From Styela clava (Eukaryota; Chordata; Ascidiacea; Stolidobranchia; Styelidae): 64,000 bases of DNA. Positions 33,981-47,100 of the stretch are shown here, one piece after another (the stretch's first letter is position 1; each line of letters opens with the position of its first letter). The stretch is taken from contig NC_135251.1 in assembly GCF_964204865.1 (NCBI RefSeq), positions 6,200,001 to 6,264,000 of the forward strand, in the 5' to 3' direction. The notes beneath the pieces were generated by a model. The model made no database searches, was not told the origin of the DNA, and worked only from the letters and a program-made list of their open reading frames with translations. The position numbers were made by a program, and so were the translations under genes.

Positions 33981-35039
33981 AATTTTTTTAATATAATATT
34001 TAATATTGATATAATTGGAATTTTTTTCCCAGTTTCATCATTTCAAAATTGAAATTACTTTTCCATAAACTTTATTAATAATTACGTCAGTATATCAAAG
34101 CTATAGGTTTTTAATAATATTATCAAACACTAACAAAAATTTCATTTTTTCACAGTTTGATTATTTCAAAATTGAAATTACTTTTCCATGAACGTCGATT
34201 TGTATGACGCGATGATCGCTTTACCGTGGTTTGCGGTTAAAAGTCATTTGCGACATAATAGTTAATTATCACCTAATTATGTTTTATTACGAACTGCGTA
34301 AGCTTATTCGGTTAATTAGATAAATTATTCTTTAATTGGGGATTGTGGTTTTGTACGCGCGGCCAAGTTAGGTCAGCAGTACTAGCTTTGTAAATTGAAA
34401 TCCGCGGAATCTTTTGTTTAATTGAATAAACTGACGTATTCCAAGAGCCACTGCATTTCCGCCTCTAGTGGATATTATACATACGACTGAGCGATTTATG
34501 GCATGAATTTGACTCTACCTATAGGGGGTGGACAAATACTTTTCTGAGTGGGGCAGTTACAGATAATAGACTTGCTTAATAGGACGGTGGCTCAAAGCTC
34601 AATACGAAAAACTATAAATAAAATTGAATGAATAGAAACCCAACCAAGACCACTTTGGCTAACGTTTATATACACAATGTAACAATCGCCGTCATTAGGA
34701 CGTTGTTTTCATCGATATTTACAACGGAAATTTATATACATGAAAATTATAGTCGCAAGTGGGCCGGACTTTGGTGTTATGTAATATAACAATGGCACTC
34801 GGGCACTGGAACAGGCTTTGCGACGCAAAGAGATCGGAATTGCTCACACGTATCAGATTAACTAAACTAAAAACGCTTTTTAGGGGCACACCATTCAAAA
34901 TTGGCATTTCGCACAATTTTTCCTTGCGGACCGCAGTTTGCACATCGCTGATTTAGAGAATCAAGTTTGTATATTTCACAATTATTATGGTTGATTGCGG
35001 TGTTCTGTTCAAAACTACACTGCTGGTATGATAGTATAT

Positions 35040-35303
35040 CCCATGGGTGAGCAAGGTTTTTGCGCACCTTGACGTAAAAAGTCGCATTTTATGAACAATA
35101 TTTACAGTGTTACAAAAGCAAAAGTGAAAAACAATCTCGTGCCAAAACTAAATTTAATCGCAATCGCAACAAATTCATCGATTTTTTTTTCAGCTAAAAA
35201 ATTGGTTTTAGTTTGGTTTGGTTGCCAGCATCAGGCGGGCCAGATCGAATTACTCAACGCGCCGGGTTTGGCCCGCAGAACGCAGTTTGCCCATACCAGC
35301 AGG
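35040..35303. mobile_element. hAT-like MITE, second copy of the 1531-1832 family
   Basis: 'gggtgagcaaggtttttgcg' on the left and 'cgcagtttgcccatacc' on the right, with the interior 'ttatgaacaatatttacagt' shared with 1531-1832. Confidence 0.6.
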
Positions 35304-35611
35304 TATGTACTGGCTACAAGGATACTGGGGCAAAACTATATTGAGTAGGTCCAGATATTTGAACCCCCTAATATCATACAATTTCTATTAGCACTTTTGA
35401 AATGTAAAGTAACTACTATGTAAAAAAAATATAAATCCTACTGTAAAACATTTCAAAAACAACATGATTTGCATTTCAATGGTTGTTGCAAACAGCATTC
35501 GTCCAATAATTTTGTGTGTTTAGGATGTTATGGACAAGAAATGGACACACCGATCACCGTGCCCAATTGTTATTCGTGGCATCGCGGAGATTGCCCTTTG
35601 GCAAATAATGG

Positions 35612-35817
35612 GGCGCTCCAGAAGTGTGTGTACCAATATAGATTTAACTAATTTTGTTCGCATATTTCACATCAAGTTGTGTAAAGGAACTGAAACCTAT
35701 GGACAGGGGGTATATTCACTTGGCTAACACAGACATTCAATGACTTCGTAATGGAACTAAAATTGGAATAAAATTATGGTCTAACCCCCAATCCGGTACA
35801 CACACTATGGGAATGCT
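35612..35817 (+). mobile_element. Family A MITE, copy A8
   Basis: GGCGCTCCAGAAGTGTGTGT to 'cacactatgggaatgct', with a deletion in the 'ataaggaaaat' part. The core is altered to 'ctaacccccaatccgg'. Confidence 0.7.
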
Positions 35818-36269
35818 AATAATTGTCCGATGGGAGTCAAAATCTCGGTACTTGAAGATGGTTGCGAGAAGGGTGTCACTTTCATTTCCTTTAAAATTTC
35901 TTCGAGTAATAGGGGATGGTTACTGTAAGGTGGTGTTTATGAACATCTATATTGCCATTACAAACTTTAATCACATTCAAAATCGAACACATTCCAGATA
36001 GAAAAACGAACAGTAAATGCACCCTTGTATATTTGTACCACCGTACACGTGATAACTAAGTACATGGAAATTATGAATCACCTTTAGACATGAATGGGCA
36101 CGTGTAAAAGGTCACTATATTGAAGCCACCTCAAATATATATCGCCTTTTTTATAATCGACTGACACCTTTAATATTAAGTTCGGTACAATTGTTTTAAT
36201 ATTTGACTGTCATTGATGTATCTATACTAGCCAGTCTTGTTGATATTTATGAGCAGTACTTTTTTGTGT

Positions 36270-37745
36270 GTTCAACTTTTTGTTTTGGGAGTTTAAAGTC
36301 AGTAGTCAACCAAAAATAAATACTAAAAATAAAACCATTTTTACTTATTTTTTACTTTGATTTCAACTTACACCTTTAAATGTAATATTAACGTAGATTA
36401 TCGCGTAATTATGCCTCTAATTATTGTATCAAAATTTAATTAAGGTCTTTTGTGTTGTAATGATGTTGTCGAAACGAGAACCGCGAATTACGCAGTTAGG
36501 CAAAAAAGGAAGAACTTAATACACTTCCAACTTCCTGACTATTGTCAGATTTATTGGTGAGCAGAATATATTCATTTATATTCTGTGTTTGCTCAATTTT
36601 ATTTTTAGAGTTAAGGTCAGCAGAGACCATTTCAAAATAAATACTGAAAAATGAAACTCAATACTACTTATTTTTTTCATAATATTCAATTTTGACATAC
36701 ATCCCTAAGGTATAAAAAACATTATCGCGTAATTATGGAGATAATTATTGTATCAGAAATGATTAAGGTCTTTTGTGTTGTAATGATGTTTTGGAAGCGA
36801 GGAACCGCGACTTACGTAGTTCGTCGAAAATGGTGAAAACTTAACACATGTTTCGCGTACAAAACTCAATTGAAAATACTTGAGTATTGTCAGATTTGTC
36901 ACCGCTTATTACCCAATTAAATTAAAATTTAAATTGAGTTTAACTTCATGTTCGATGATGCAATATAGCAATACATAAAATGCAATCAAAAACGATTATT
37001 ATTACAGCAGTGAGATTCATTCTTTCGAGACTAACAAAACAAACAGTTCATTTTTTGCACAGTATTTTTGTTTTCAGGTTCAATGAGTAGTTGTGGATGC
37101 TTGCCCGGGAATTTTTTCTTTTTTCGTACCAATGACCAATCATAAATAAGTTAAATGATGCACTCGCTCAGACACTTTTTTCAGGCAGACAAGTTTCCAA
37201 GAATGGTTGAAAGTATTGACTGTTTTTTTTGCAATTGTGATAGATATTTGTTAGTTTTGTTTGTGCTTCTAAAATATGGATATAAATCAAATCATTCGAT
37301 GGTTATTTCGTCTATAGGAGACTTTAGTTGAAATAATCGAAAATTAATTCTTAAAAATCCGCGATAGACGAGGCTAAAATGATCCATAAATACTTCTAAA
37401 TATTGCAAAACACTTTCATAATGCATCAAACATCAACAAATTTTGCAATCGTAAAAAACAGGATAAATTTTTCTGCAGTCAAGGGCCCGGGAAACTTTCA
37501 CCAAATCACTGCGCTAGGTGAGAATAAACAATAACAGCTTGGCATGGTTGGCCTATTCTACCTATTTTTCAACAATCTCAACATACGTCACTAATAATAT
37601 CACTAATTATCACGTAATGATGCCGCTAATTATTGTATCAAATTCAATTAGGGTCCTTCTTTTGTAATGATGTTCTGGAAACGCGGAACTAGAAATTACT
37701 TAGTTCGGCGATAAAGAAACGACTTAATTCATTCACTTTCGCGCT
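36270..37745. repeat. Non-coding module present three times (about 250 bp each)
   Basis: Copies at about 36285-36540, 36605-36860 and (shorter) 37590-37745. Shared order: 'aaataaatactraaaaatraa', then 'tatcgcgtaattatg', 'taattattgtatca', 'aattaaggtcttttgtgttg', 'taatgatgttntggaaacg', 'cgcgaattacgyagttcg'. The best-kept parts are TAATTA-type sites and 'gtaatgatgtt'. No ORF crosses them. It could be an old tandem duplication, a repeat family or a cis-regulatory array between two divergent genes. Confidence 0.6.
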
Positions 37746-38137
37746 TGGCCTAGTTGGAATGGATTTTTACTTGGAATAAATAACTGCTAATTAGATAATG
37801 ATCAGCTATAATACAGGGTTTTAAAAAAGCTACGGTAAAAATTAAGGTAAATTTTCGTCATGGCAACTTGAAAAAAGTAACTGTTAGAAAGCATAAGTCG
37901 TGAAATGTTTAAATGGCATTTCCCCGTAATCAAATACTGTTAAAAGGTGTAATTTGTCGAATGTTTTTAATAATCATTTCATCTTGAAACTTCTGTTAAT
38001 TTTGCGTTACTTTGTTAACACCATGCTATAAGATTGACTAATTATAGCCTTGTGACAGCGAGGTTTGCCAAGTTGATTGGGCTATATTGTATCACACGCC
38101 TATTAATTCACTGATAAAGTCCTACATCACCTCAGGA

Positions 38138-38588
38138 CAGGGTCGGCAACTATTTGTCTCTCGCGGGCCAAAATAAAGGGTTGCAAGTCATTGGCGGGTC
38201 GCACATATTTTTGGAAATTTGAAAACAGAACGGATGACACTTTTTATAATACAAATCGAGTGGTGATACATCTCTCGAATGGAATATAGATTTATTTCCT
38301 CATTGTATTGCATCTCAAAAAAATCCATTTGAATATTTCGGCGCCATTGAACTAAGCATCAACTTTTCACGCGTTTGTTGCCATTTGTCTAATTATAATT
38401 AGATTTTAAACTCATTAAACAAGTTTTTGTGAAGTATATACCTGTTAGGTTATAATATAATTTAGTTTACACGCGTCTCAACAATAAATTCTGTTGCGTA
38501 AAGAATATAATCGTCAAAACAGCTTTTTGTTACTATAATTCAGTGAAGCGTCGCGGGCCGGATTATATTACTCTGTAGGCGACCCCTG
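38138..38588. mobile_element. hAT MITE with 8-bp duplication (7/8)
   Basis: Starts CAGGGTCGGCAACTATTTGT and ends 'gtaggcgacccctg'. Flanks CCTCAGGA and CCTCAAGA. It is the inverted relative of 21607-21984. Confidence 0.8.
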
Positions 38589-38774
38589 CCTCAAGAGAAG
38601 GTCAATATTTAGCTTGTATTCGGCTTGAATAAATACAATACGGAATAATTAGTAATTTCCTAAAATAACTTGAAAAAAAAACCAAAATGGAACAAAACTA
38701 AAAAAGGTATGCAACTGGCTGAAGAATTTAAACCCTGAAGATTTTGCGAGATTTAGATTTACAAGAAATCTAGG

Positions 38775-39405
38775 TCGGTTTTGACTTCTTTTTACATTAA
38801 AATTTTATTTTTTGCCATCATTCCAGACCTGTCAAGCAATGCGTGGTCTAATAGAAATTCACTCGACTCTCCAACCACGTTATTCCATTTATGGGATTGG
38901 AGATTTTAGGTACCGATAAAAGCATTTTTATATCGATACCCTTCACGGCTTTGCATATTTGCATCCCAGATAATTACCGCTAGAGACATTTTCGGGCCTT
39001 GTCGTGGGGTGGTTCATGCAACCGCGTGTCGCTTGAAGTTTGCTCAATGATTTTGTTTTGGATTTTAATAGTGAGCCAATAATGAGGCACGGGCGTAGCT
39101 ATGAATTTTTGAGGAGGGGGGGGGGGGGGGGCGTTTGACAATTTTAATTGCCAAGTTAGACCACAACAGCTAGTGGATCCGGACGGGTTTTTACCGACTC
39201 ATTTTTACATCAAATTTTTATTTTTTGTTACTACTTTAGGACCAGTTTTACTAAAAGACCTGTCATGCAATGCCTGTTCCACGAGGAAGTTTACTTAACA
39301 ACACTATTACGGTATTTTAACTGATATATTTAGGTTATTAGGTACCGATAAAACCGTTTTTGAATCGAAACATGTTTGCATATCGGAATCTCGGATGATT
39401 AACGG
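38775..39405 (+). repeat. Diverged direct duplication of about 210 bp
   Basis: 38775-38985 and 39175-39405 share 'tttttacatyaaa', 'gacctgtcawgcaatgcstg', 'ttaggtaccgataaaascrt' and 'gcatatygsmatcycrgat'. Between them is a family G repeat end ('gggcgtagctatgaattttt') with an 18-base G-run at 39113-39130. No coding frame. Confidence 0.6.
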
Positions 39406-40641
39406 TATGCGCAATACAAAATAATCAACACCTAAAAACTGTAAAACCATGAACCGTAAAAATATTTTTGCAAAACGCGCTTGGGGAAATCCCCTAGTTT
39501 AGAACCAACGTTCGCATTTCAGCGTTCTTTGCGGGAGCGGTGCAAAGTTAGTATTTTTATTTAAGAGTGAAGACTTCTGCTTTTGGGCTGTCGGATATTG
39601 GATTTTATGATACTTCAGGAACTTTTTGTATAAGGTTTTGGATTCCTAGTTATCAAATGGTGTGCGGTGTAATCCACTACAGCCACTGATATCAGATTAT
39701 CTGAATGAATCTCGTCGACTGAAAGACGGGTCTTTCGGTTTCATCACACGTCTGACTGTTGATTGCGTCTGTCGGTTGTAGTTCTAGGTTAGCTAGGTAG
39801 ATACACTGATATATTCTAGTACCAGAGTATAGTACTGTTTTAAAGTATACCGTACTGTTATGTCTGAAATAGATATGGACTAGGTTATAAAATTCCCGAA
39901 TAAACTTACAGACTTATTTGTCGATCTTTTTTCAATCCAAGTGTGAACCATATTTCAGTGCATCAATATATTTTAAATTCCAGAATTCCCTGATACAACA
40001 GTACAAGCCGTTAGGTTCAGCTAACGCTGGCGTTTACCTGTAACGATCAAATGCAAATATCCTTCATCTCAACACCTAGATTATTTTATTTCTGTATTAA
40101 TTGTACCTGATTTATTTTATCTGTGGCCATTGTCTACCACTTCACATTGCAACCATGTGAATGGCTAGGTCACCTTTGAAATTCTCAAACTATTTTTCAG
40201 AATATTCACTTCACATGCTTTATCCAGTAATCCAGTACAGCAGTAGAAATGTAGATTCCCCAGGCCTTCGTGAGTCTTATGATTCAATAATACACGATAA
40301 TTTCTCGTAATACGTAATAACCTATCTTTAATAATCGATGTTAGTTGGCTAATTTGTAAAATTCGTATGATACTTACCATCAATAACATAAATTTTAAAA
40401 CTAAAAATTTTTTTAACAAAAAATTTCTGATATTAGAACCTCTGGTGTCGTTGCTCGATAACGAGCTTTGGTTTCCGTGATTTCCTTTCACCAGTATGAC
40501 TTTGTAAATTATCATTCTCCCGTAATTTGTGCTCGAGCTGGCGAGTGCAATTTTTTACTAGTTTGAAAAAATTATCTTGACTTAGCTTGATTCAATTCAG
40601 TAATTCAAAATAGTTGTAAACATTGTTTCGATTGATTTTTC
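39406..40641. other. Upstream region of NAPRT
   Basis: About 1.2 kb without a gene. The 116-codon minus reading at 40165-40515 has no splice or start support. It ends at a family B MITE. Confidence 0.35.
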
Positions 40642-40877
40642 GGTGCTCCCGAAGTATGCGAACCAAGATGGCGGACATCGGATCGTAACATGGGTAACAG
40701 GTTAGGGTTAGGCGATAATTTTTTTCCAATTTTCCTTATTTTAGTCCTATTATCAGTTCGAAGACTAGCCAAGAGCCTTCCGTAGTATTTATAGCTAAAA
40801 TTATGGCCTAACCCTAACCTAGTACACATATTACATTCCGATGTCCGCCATCTTGGTTCGCTTACTTCGGGAGCCCC
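40642..40877. mobile_element. Family B palindromic MITE, copy B3, about 300 bp upstream of the NAPRT start
   Basis: GGTGCTCCCGAAGTATGCGA, 'accaagatggcggacatcgg', GGTTAGGGTTAGGC on the left; CCTAACCCTAACC, 'gatgtccgccatcttggttc', 'acttcgggagcccc' on the right. The two AAGATGGCGG sites match the YY1 consensus and face each other. Confidence 0.85.
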
Positions 40878-41185
40878 GATTTTTCTATTTTTACAGTGTC
40901 CGAAGTTAAATGGAGTTTACTTTACGTCTGACCAATTGCTGAATTGCTCATAGTGTTATATTTTCGAGAGGAAAACATTTCATTATTCTTTCCAAGTTCA
41001 TAAATCTTATATATTTACTGTATTGAATATCGCAAATTTAGAATGTTTCGAATACTGGAATATTTGATACATTTGGGATATCCCTGCCATTGAAACAGAC
41101 AGATCAACTCCATTATTTTCTTTTAAGATATAGCCTAAGTTTTTATATAAATATTTACAAGAATTATATTTTACTCTTGAATGAG

Positions 41186-44100
41186 ATGGATTCTGGCGAC
41201 AAATCGATAAATTCAACAAACAAAATGAACAATGGCCATGCTGGGGCAAATGGTTGCGTCGTACCAAGCAATGGCGTGGTGCAACCATTACTTACTGGTA
41301 AGGGAATGTTAATTATATTTATTTGATTGATCAATATTATTAATTATTTAATTTTACATCATATTAAACTTTTGAGATGTGATAAATATACAAAATGTAC
41401 ATAGGGTATTTTAAATTTCGTAAAAACTGAAAAATGGTAAGGGAAATTTATTGTTTCTTGTGTAGTTTATTGGCTCTTCAATGCGAACTAAACAAAGTAA
41501 AAAACTTAAATAAACACTGATTATAATAAAACAAACCTGGTTAAGATATATTGAGAACTGACTTCATAATGAAATAAAACTTGTAGCGTTACAAACACCC
41601 TTGTACGTTTATAATTTCGCTGCCAAGATTTAATCTCAACCAGATTCGAGAAAGTGGAAATTCAAATATGGAACCTACTTGCCCAGACCCAATATGAATT
41701 GAAATTTGATGAATGATATGTTAATTAAGTCAACGCAAACTTATCCGACTCGACTCGAAGCTGTTTTTCGGGTTTCATTAGACCCCAATTCGGAAGAATG
41801 CTCTGTTTCAATCTCAAGGTTTGAGAAAATCATGATTCCAATCGCTTTTTGAGGTTTAATAAAGTTCGGCAGTGATGAATTATCTTGACTCTGTTTTTTT
41901 GACACTGGAATGTCAAAATATTTTATGAAAAATTTGGTGAATGGTTTCTTTAGTTTTATTTAAAAATATAGACGCCAATTCAAATGCTATCGAAAATGTT
42001 AATTCTGACAGGTAGTCCTATCAAAATTTAGGCAATATTGTCAAAAATATGAATTCATCATGTGAATGAAACTATTTTTTATGTAAAATTTTTGCAATGA
42101 ATCTTTTTTTTTATCCAGATTTGTACCAAATCACAATGGCTTATGCCTACTGGAAGAATGGGAAAATGAACGATCACGCAGTCTTCGATCTTTTCTTCAG
42201 AAAGAATCCTTTCCGTGGGGAATACGCAATATTTGCTGGTCTGGAAGAATGTGTTAAATTCCTTGCGAATTTCAAATTTTCACATTCAGGTATTATTTTG
42301 GTACATAGATGTAATTATAACACCTCTATGTATGCTGGTGGAGTGGTGGTGTGAAAATGTCAAAGCCAATAGAGTCAGTAGTTCTGAGGGGGCTCCCGAA
42401 GTATGCGAACCAAGATGGCGGACATAGGAATGTAATATGTGTAATAGGTTAGGGTTAGGCCATAATTTTAGGTATAAATACTACGGGAGGCTCTTGGCTA
42501 GTCTTCGAACTGATAATAGGACTAAAATAAGGAAAATTGGAAAAAAAATTATTGCCTAACCCTAACCTGTTACCCATGTTACGTTCCGAAGTCCGCCATC
42601 TTGGTTGGCATACTTCGGGAGCACCATTCTGAGTGCCGGTAACTTCCCTCAGCAAAGAGTCTTCTTCACTTAGAGCCTTTCCTTGCTTTGAGAAAAATTT
42701 CGTAATAACATGAATACAAAACCAATACAGCTAGTGATCATAGAAATTTTTTTTTTCAGATATTGAGTATTTACGTTCCGTCCTACCCGGCCCGATTGAA
42801 GAAGAATTTTTCACATATCTATCAGCTATTGATGCCTCGCAGGTATGAGACCGTTTCTCTGATAATTTGAACTTTAACTCAGTGGTAAACAAGTGGTGGG
42901 GGGTGCCCCAAACATTTTTGATGGGTGCGTGAAACTAACAAAAATAAAAATATTTGTTGGATTTGATCTTGCTTGTCTTTTTTGGATATTTACGTTTCTT
43001 CAATTTGAATATTATATTCCATCCACGTATTTTCAACATATTGTTTTTGAATAAAACATACTTTCATCGTACTATCTGTTATTTTTAACTTATTATTAGC
43101 TAGTTATTTATGAGATGGGGCGCGAGACTTGACAAAATCCAAAAAGGGGAGTTTGAGAACGACTGCGAACTGTTTAAAATGTCACTTCAATAAGTATGCC
43201 TACAAACTAATGTGCAATATACCGATATAATTCTGTACAGTTTCAGTAGCTCATGGCATTTAAGTAGTAGCCGTATTAATAAAAAACCAATATTTAATAG
43301 CAAATGCAAAAGTATATAATATACCATAGCACTTTAATAATCCTTGCACCCATTTAATAGGTTGGAGCGATGTACTCTCTCAAATAAATTATTATTTGCA
43401 GGTATCTCTCTGGGCGATTCCAGAGGGCTATGTTGTTTTTCCGAAAATACCTTTGGTACGAATCGAAGGCCCTTTGCCTGTTGTTCAGCTGATGGAAACA
43501 ACACTGTTGAATCTCATTAACTATGCAAGGTAGCCGTTTTCATATTTTCGAATTTTTTTTTTAGAAGTTCCAAGGCTCTTGATCTTAACAAGGTTCTATA
43601 GAATGTAAGAAGACAATTATATTTTTCGTTTTACTGACAGTTTTATTTTTTCTGATACATTTTGTGAGGCGTAGGCAGGCTAGGGGGGGGGGTCTTGGAT
43701 TGAGCTCCCTCTGTATCTGCTTATTAGACCCTCGAGAGTTGAGACACTCTCGAAAATCTACGTTTTCGGCCACCGATGGGGCCCGCTAGCAAATACTGTC
43801 TAGCTTGGCAATTAGAACATTCAGAACGCCCTCTTTGAAATTCCTGTGCTACCTCCCTGTCAAATATGTATTATGATAGTTATTATAATAGCTATAGGCA
43901 AATTAAAAAGTTCATCGAAACTTATTACTCCCATTTCAGTCTTGTAGCAACAAATGCATCCCGGTTTCGAATGGTCGTAGGTGATGATATACAATTACTA
44001 GAATTTGGACTGAGAAGAGCACAAGGACCTGATGGAGGACTGTCAGCTTCAAAGTACTGCTTTATGGGAGGTATGAAGAAATTAACTCTGTATTCGGTCT

Positions 44101-47100
44101 GGTTCTAATAATAATATTGTTTGCCTATTTAGTGTTATCGTAATATGGATTTAGGATTCTTATAAAATATTAAAATTGTACAAAAGGCAAAGTGCAAGTT
44201 GCTGGCTAAAGATTAATAATCAATGATTAGGCTCCATGCTAGGAAGGAGGGCGTGTTTGGGTCGTGTCTGTACTCAGTAGATTTCAAACTTCAGTTAGAT
44301 GGTTTTTCCAGCAGAGGAGGAAACGCTGAAATAGTACTTTTGTAATTGATGCAGTTTTACTAATATTTTTTACCTACCGGTATTTAGTGTTATTGTAAAA
44401 CTTATTCACGCACTCATTACAAAACTTTCCAAACTGTACAATAGTCAAAATGCAAATTACAGGTAGATATAATACAGGGTGGTCGCTAGGAACACAGTAT
44501 ATTAGCCAAACAGGTATTTATTTTTACAAAGAATAACTTTTACAAAGTTTTTTAAAGGCATATGTTATATTATACTCATAGATGCTCAAAATGTCACTTG
44601 TACACTTCGGAGCAGTGTCTTACTCTTAACCTATCAATCAAAGCTTTTGTAGCGTTTTGAAAGGTTGACTTGTGGGATATCGTTTTGATTCAACCTATAC
44701 AAATTTTATTTGTGACCTTCAAATTTTCTGCTTTTCCTGCCCTGTATATGGCCCAACAGAAAATTGACTTTTTTCCTGTTGTAAAATAGGCTTATGGTGC
44801 CATCGGGTGTTCTTGAGTGAATCGCATGTTGTATTTTCAAGAATTGACAAATCGAAGATATTATTATTCTTGTTGGTTGTAGAATACATTCCATGTCTAG
44901 TATTGAAACATAACTTGGTAAATTGTTGATGAAACCTGAGTAAATTTGGTACTACCATAGTATGTGTACCAGGTTAGGGTTAAGTCATAATTTTATTTCT
45001 ATTTTCCTGATTTTAGTTCTAATACGAGTTCGGAGACTGTCTGTGTTAGGCTGTGTTAGCCAGGTGAATATCACCCCCTGCCCATAGGCTTAGAAGGTAT
45101 AAGCTTAAATTAGTTTTAGTTACCTCCATATTGGTACGCACACTTCTGGAACGTCAAAGATTTTATTGAATATTATAGTTCTAAGTAAGACATTGCAATC
45201 CAAACAATGTTACAACTTGTTCTGAGGTCAATGGTTACATAAACACGAGCTTCTTGTGTATATTCAGGAATGAACAAATTGTACATTGGTGTAAATTACT
45301 GTTTTATTGAACACAAGGAATACCTAACATAAACAGTTCAGTTGTCACCACCAATAACAAAATAAAAGTCAGACATAAGACACATGTTGCCTCTGTTATA
45401 CCGAAGTATTGAATGACCTCTGGAGACCAGCATGACAGTATTTCAAGTCAATGCTTCCGAAAACAAATAACGAACTAATCCCATACCCGACATCATGGAA
45501 TGGCAACTGGACGAGAGGCCATGGTTTGCCATATGATTAATCTGTCTTATCGGCTTTCCTCTCCCTCAGGTAAAATGTGTAAATTCCATTCTATTTAGGA
45601 GGAAAGCATGCCTCAATGGTTTCACCCATAATGCCATGCCATCATGCTCTGCTGTCATTGGTCAGTTAAAGAGTGGGAAATAAGATTAGAACACAGTTAC
45701 CCCAGGATGACAATCACCTAGACAAAATGTATGTTAGAATATGTAAAAATGAAAATGTAAAGTTAACACGGATATGCTAGTTTCAACATGCTGAATCCAT
45801 TTCCGGACATTGCTGTGTTGGCCTAATTCTAACATATGTCATTAAACATCATTTCCTGTTTATGAAATTTATTCCATATCGTGACCGTATGTTGGTGACT
45901 CGCCTTGTTGTATCATTTCTAATTATGTCATTACAGTGTTTAATTTAGATTGACTGACACTGTTAGTACTTTTTACGGTACTCATGTAGTATGTGAACCA
46001 AGATGGTGAACACTGGAACATAGTATGCGTGCTAGGTTAGGCTTAGGCCATAATTTTGGGTACAATTACTACGGGAGTCACTTGGCTAGCCTCGGAACTC
46101 GTAATAATACTAATTTAAGGAAAACTGGAAAAAATTATGGCTTAACCTTAACCTGGTACATTTACTATGTTAGGGTGTCCACCATCTTGGTTCACATACT
46201 ACGTGAGCATCCTTTTTTCTGTTACTCATTTCTCTTCAATCATGGCCCTATATTAGCAACCACTGATATATACAATATGATATACATATTTATCCCAGGG
46301 GAGAGGAAAGCTGATAAGACGGTTGAAAACCCATTGCGAACCACAGCCTCTCGTCCGGTTACCATTCCATGTCGGGTGTGTGATTGCTTAGGTATTTGTT
46401 TCAGATGCATGAACTTGATGGTGGAGGGAGCTGTAACTGACCAGCAGTTACATGAAGCATCCTACGGCAGAGAAGGGGGGTCCAGGAATCCTCTCGCACA
46501 TAACTATCCGCGCATGGGATTCGAACCTGTGAACCAACGTAGGGTAATCAGAGGTTCGATGGCGAGAGTCCTAATGCGATAAACCACACCGCCGAGCCAA
46601 ATGATATGTAATAATATGTTAGGATGGTGTTTAATCAAACGATTTTTTTTTAATTACATTTTTCATACCTATGCTGATAATAAGCTCTTCCTGGGTTGTA
46701 CTGAATTTGAAAAAGTTTATACGTACATGTTAGTTTTCCAGCCATGCTGACTTCTAACTGTTCATATTTCTTCATTTTTAGGTTTTGATGGGACGAGTAA
46801 CGTACTTGCCGGTAAGACATTTGGAATTCCAGTAAGAGGGACACATGCTCATGCATTTGTAAACAGCTTTCAAAGCTTGAAGGAGATACCTCGCCAGGTA
46901 CATAAAGATGGTTATTCATGTCTTTCGCTCCAAACAAGGCACATACAACGTACAAGGCACTGTATAAGCAGCCGCGTACTTCTAATGATATATAAGGAGC
47001 TTTTATCATTTGGAACGCTATATTGCTGTAAATGCTAGGCTGCAGTTTTATTTTTTTTAGCTTTTTAGTAATGATTAATGCCTTTTCTATTTGGTTGTTA

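Larger units (their letters stand above)
32450..36240. other. Divergent intergenic region, left part
   Basis: No gene. It holds family A copies at 33767-33980 and 35612-35817, a hAT-like MITE at 35040-35303 and a decayed relative of the 49.55-kb hAT element at about 34790-34955. 'cagtttcatcatttcaaaat' (34030) and 'cagtttgattatttcaaaat' (34153), each with the following 'tgaaattacttttccatraac', form a 120-bp-spaced direct duplication. Confidence 0.5.

Noticed and set aside
41090..41185. In-frame upstream extension of NAPRT from ATG 41090
   Set aside because: It would add a hydrophobic stretch not seen in NAPRT relatives; ATG 41186 has a better context.
46025..46582. 185-codon plus-strand ORF in NAPRT intron 5
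   Set aside because: It runs across a family B MITE and a SINE; no splice or homology support.
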